A stretch of 26,959 bases of DNA, from the NCBI GenBank assembly GCA_038317685.1, contig JBBQBQ010000012.1:1-26959 (forward strand). The letters run 5' to 3'. The first letter of the stretch is position 1, and each line of letters starts with the position of its first letter. A model generated the notes under the pieces. It was not told where the DNA came from, made no database searches, and worked only from the letters and a program-made list of their open reading frames with translations. Position numbers and translations under genes: made by a program. The stretch comes from JBBQBQ01 sp038317685 (GTDB lineage: Bacteria > Desulfobacterota > Desulfuromonadia > Desulfuromonadales > DDH964). Positions 26,280-26,959 of this stretch are shown here, in pieces.

Positions 26280-26309
26280 TTCGCAGATGACGCAGATTTT
26301 CGCAGATTG
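26280..26309. repeat. three CGCAGAT direct repeats
   Basis: CGCAGAT occurs at 26282-26288, 26291-26297 and 26301-26307, with spacing of 9 and 10 bases, between glgB and the IS30-family gene. The unit resembles dispersed 'cgcagatt' repeats seen in Geobacter-type genomes (general knowledge, not checked). The rest of 26264-26412 is AT-richer noncoding sequence that probably includes the end of the insertion sequence. Confidence 0.6.
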
Positions 26310-26412
26310 AGATCAAAGAAACAGGGAGAGACCGACTTCACATCAATCAAGTTTTTCCCTCTATCGTCGGGTGTCGTCACTGTTCGATTTTTTTGGTTTT
26401 ATCTGGGCGGTT

Positions 26413-26959
26413 TCAATGACCAAGTGCAAAAAGCGCAGCATGGTGCTGCTTAAAGTCAAAAGCGTCTGGAGTAAACAGTTCTGCGGGACACCTGTACCCC
26501 AGTGATTTGCGAGGTCGAGTGTTCAGTCTCCAGGCAATGGCATCCAACTCTACTTGCGAGTACACACTCAAGTCGCTGCCCTTGGGAAGGTACTGACGCA
26601 GCAAACCGTTGGTGTTCTCGTTCAGACCCCGCTGCCAGGGACTGTGGGGGTCGGCAAAGTAGACCTTCACTCCTGTCGCAGCGGTCAACTTCTGATGCGC
26701 TGCCATTTCCCGGCCCTGATCGTAGGTCAAGGAAAGACGTTTCTGGGCTTCGATCCGATTGAGAACATGGCTGAATCCGCTCAACGCGGCCTCAGCACTG
26801 GCATTGTCCATTTTGGAAAGTGCCGTGAACAGGGTCGTCCGCTCCACCAGGGTTCCAACGGCAGAGCGATTTCCCGCGCCCTTGATGAGGTCGCCTTCCC
26901 AATGCCTTGGGACCAGCCGCTCTTCAACATCAGGCGGGCGGTGGTGAATGCTGACCATG
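26413..26959 (-). CDS. IS30-family transposase, C-terminal part (cut by window edge)
   Basis: This is the DDE transposase of an IS30-like insertion sequence. About 181 C-terminal residues are visible, and the N-terminal helix-turn-helix half lies beyond the right edge. Catalytic residues by position from the Met at 26958 are Asp23 in HWEGDLIKG, Asp80 in LTYDQGREMA and Glu113 in SPWQRGLNENTNG. The DD(33)E spacing and the HWEGDLIKG and LRQYLPKG motifs are characteristic of the family. That Met is internal to the family sequence, not the true start. The visible frame is intact. The terminal inverted repeats cannot be paired because the other end is outside the window. Confidence 0.93.
   Translation of the reverse strand, partial: MVSIHHRPPDVEERLVPRHWEGDLIKGAGNRSAVGTLVERTTLFTALSKMDNASAEAALSGFSHVLNRIEAQKRLSLTYDQGREMAAHQKLTAATGVKVYFADPHSPWQRGLNENTNGLLRQYLPKGSDLSVYSQVELDAIAWRLNTRPRKSLGYRCPAELFTPDAFDFKQHHAALFALGH

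Noticed and set aside
26282..26307. A short CRISPR-like array suggested by three CGCAGAT copies
   Set aside because: The units are only seven bases with 2-3 base spacers, far too short for a CRISPR array, and no cas genes are present.
23615..26380. A 921-residue open frame on the minus strand across the end of treS-mak and glgB
   Set aside because: It is antisense to two confidently assigned enzymes. Its composition (Val/Glu/Gly/Asp-rich, no domains) is what the reverse strand of GC-rich genes gives.

Overview
The window reads as a chromosomal segment of a GC-rich (roughly 60-65%) anaerobic deltaproteobacterium of the Desulfuromonadia type (Geobacter, Desulfuromonas or Pelobacter relatives). 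This is inferred from gene content and order: hslV-hslU-argB-argD-argF, a small c-type cytochrome beside a ferritin-like protein, a LemA/GIDE pair, and degenerate 'cgcaga/acggag' repeats. No rRNA, tRNA or CRISPR array was seen.

Region 1 (1-4782, minus strand) is a probable operon read right to left: the HslVU ATP-dependent protease, then arginine biosynthesis genes argB, argD and argF (argF runs off the left edge). hslV and hslU overlap by four bases, and an imperfect inverted repeat fills the hslU-argB gap. Region 2 (4783-13960) holds a minus-strand periplasmic YcbB-type L,D-transpeptidase. Divergent from it, on the plus strand, come a ferritin-like protein, a monoheme cytochrome c, RadC, a U32 family protein broken by one frameshift, a membrane protein with a GIDE-like domain and an EF-hand, LemA and a SlyD-like FKBP. 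A perfect 19-bp hairpin closes the region.

Region 3 (about 14000-17580) is lower in GC, gene-poor and decayed. It contains a PAS-GAF sensor histidine kinase split over three frames, an intact-looking small cysteine-containing protein, a degraded tyrosine-recombinase N-terminus, a roughly 168-bp element with terminal inverted repeats, and a remnant of an endonuclease/exonuclease/phosphatase family gene.

Region 4 (17582-26263) is an alpha-glucan locus. A GH100-like glycoside hydrolase is divergent from glgE, a treS-mak fusion and glgB. The latter three cover the known GlgE route: trehalose to maltose to maltose-1-phosphate to linear alpha-1,4-glucan to branched glucan. Region 5 (26264 to the end) is a short repeat-bearing gap and a partial IS30-family transposase.

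The GlgE route itself is established biochemistry. The points most worth a second look are the GIDE/EF-hand/LemA/FKBP gene set, the small cysteine protein upstream of the broken kinase, the frameshift in the U32 gene on an in-phase GGGTTTT heptamer, and the decayed mobile-element region.
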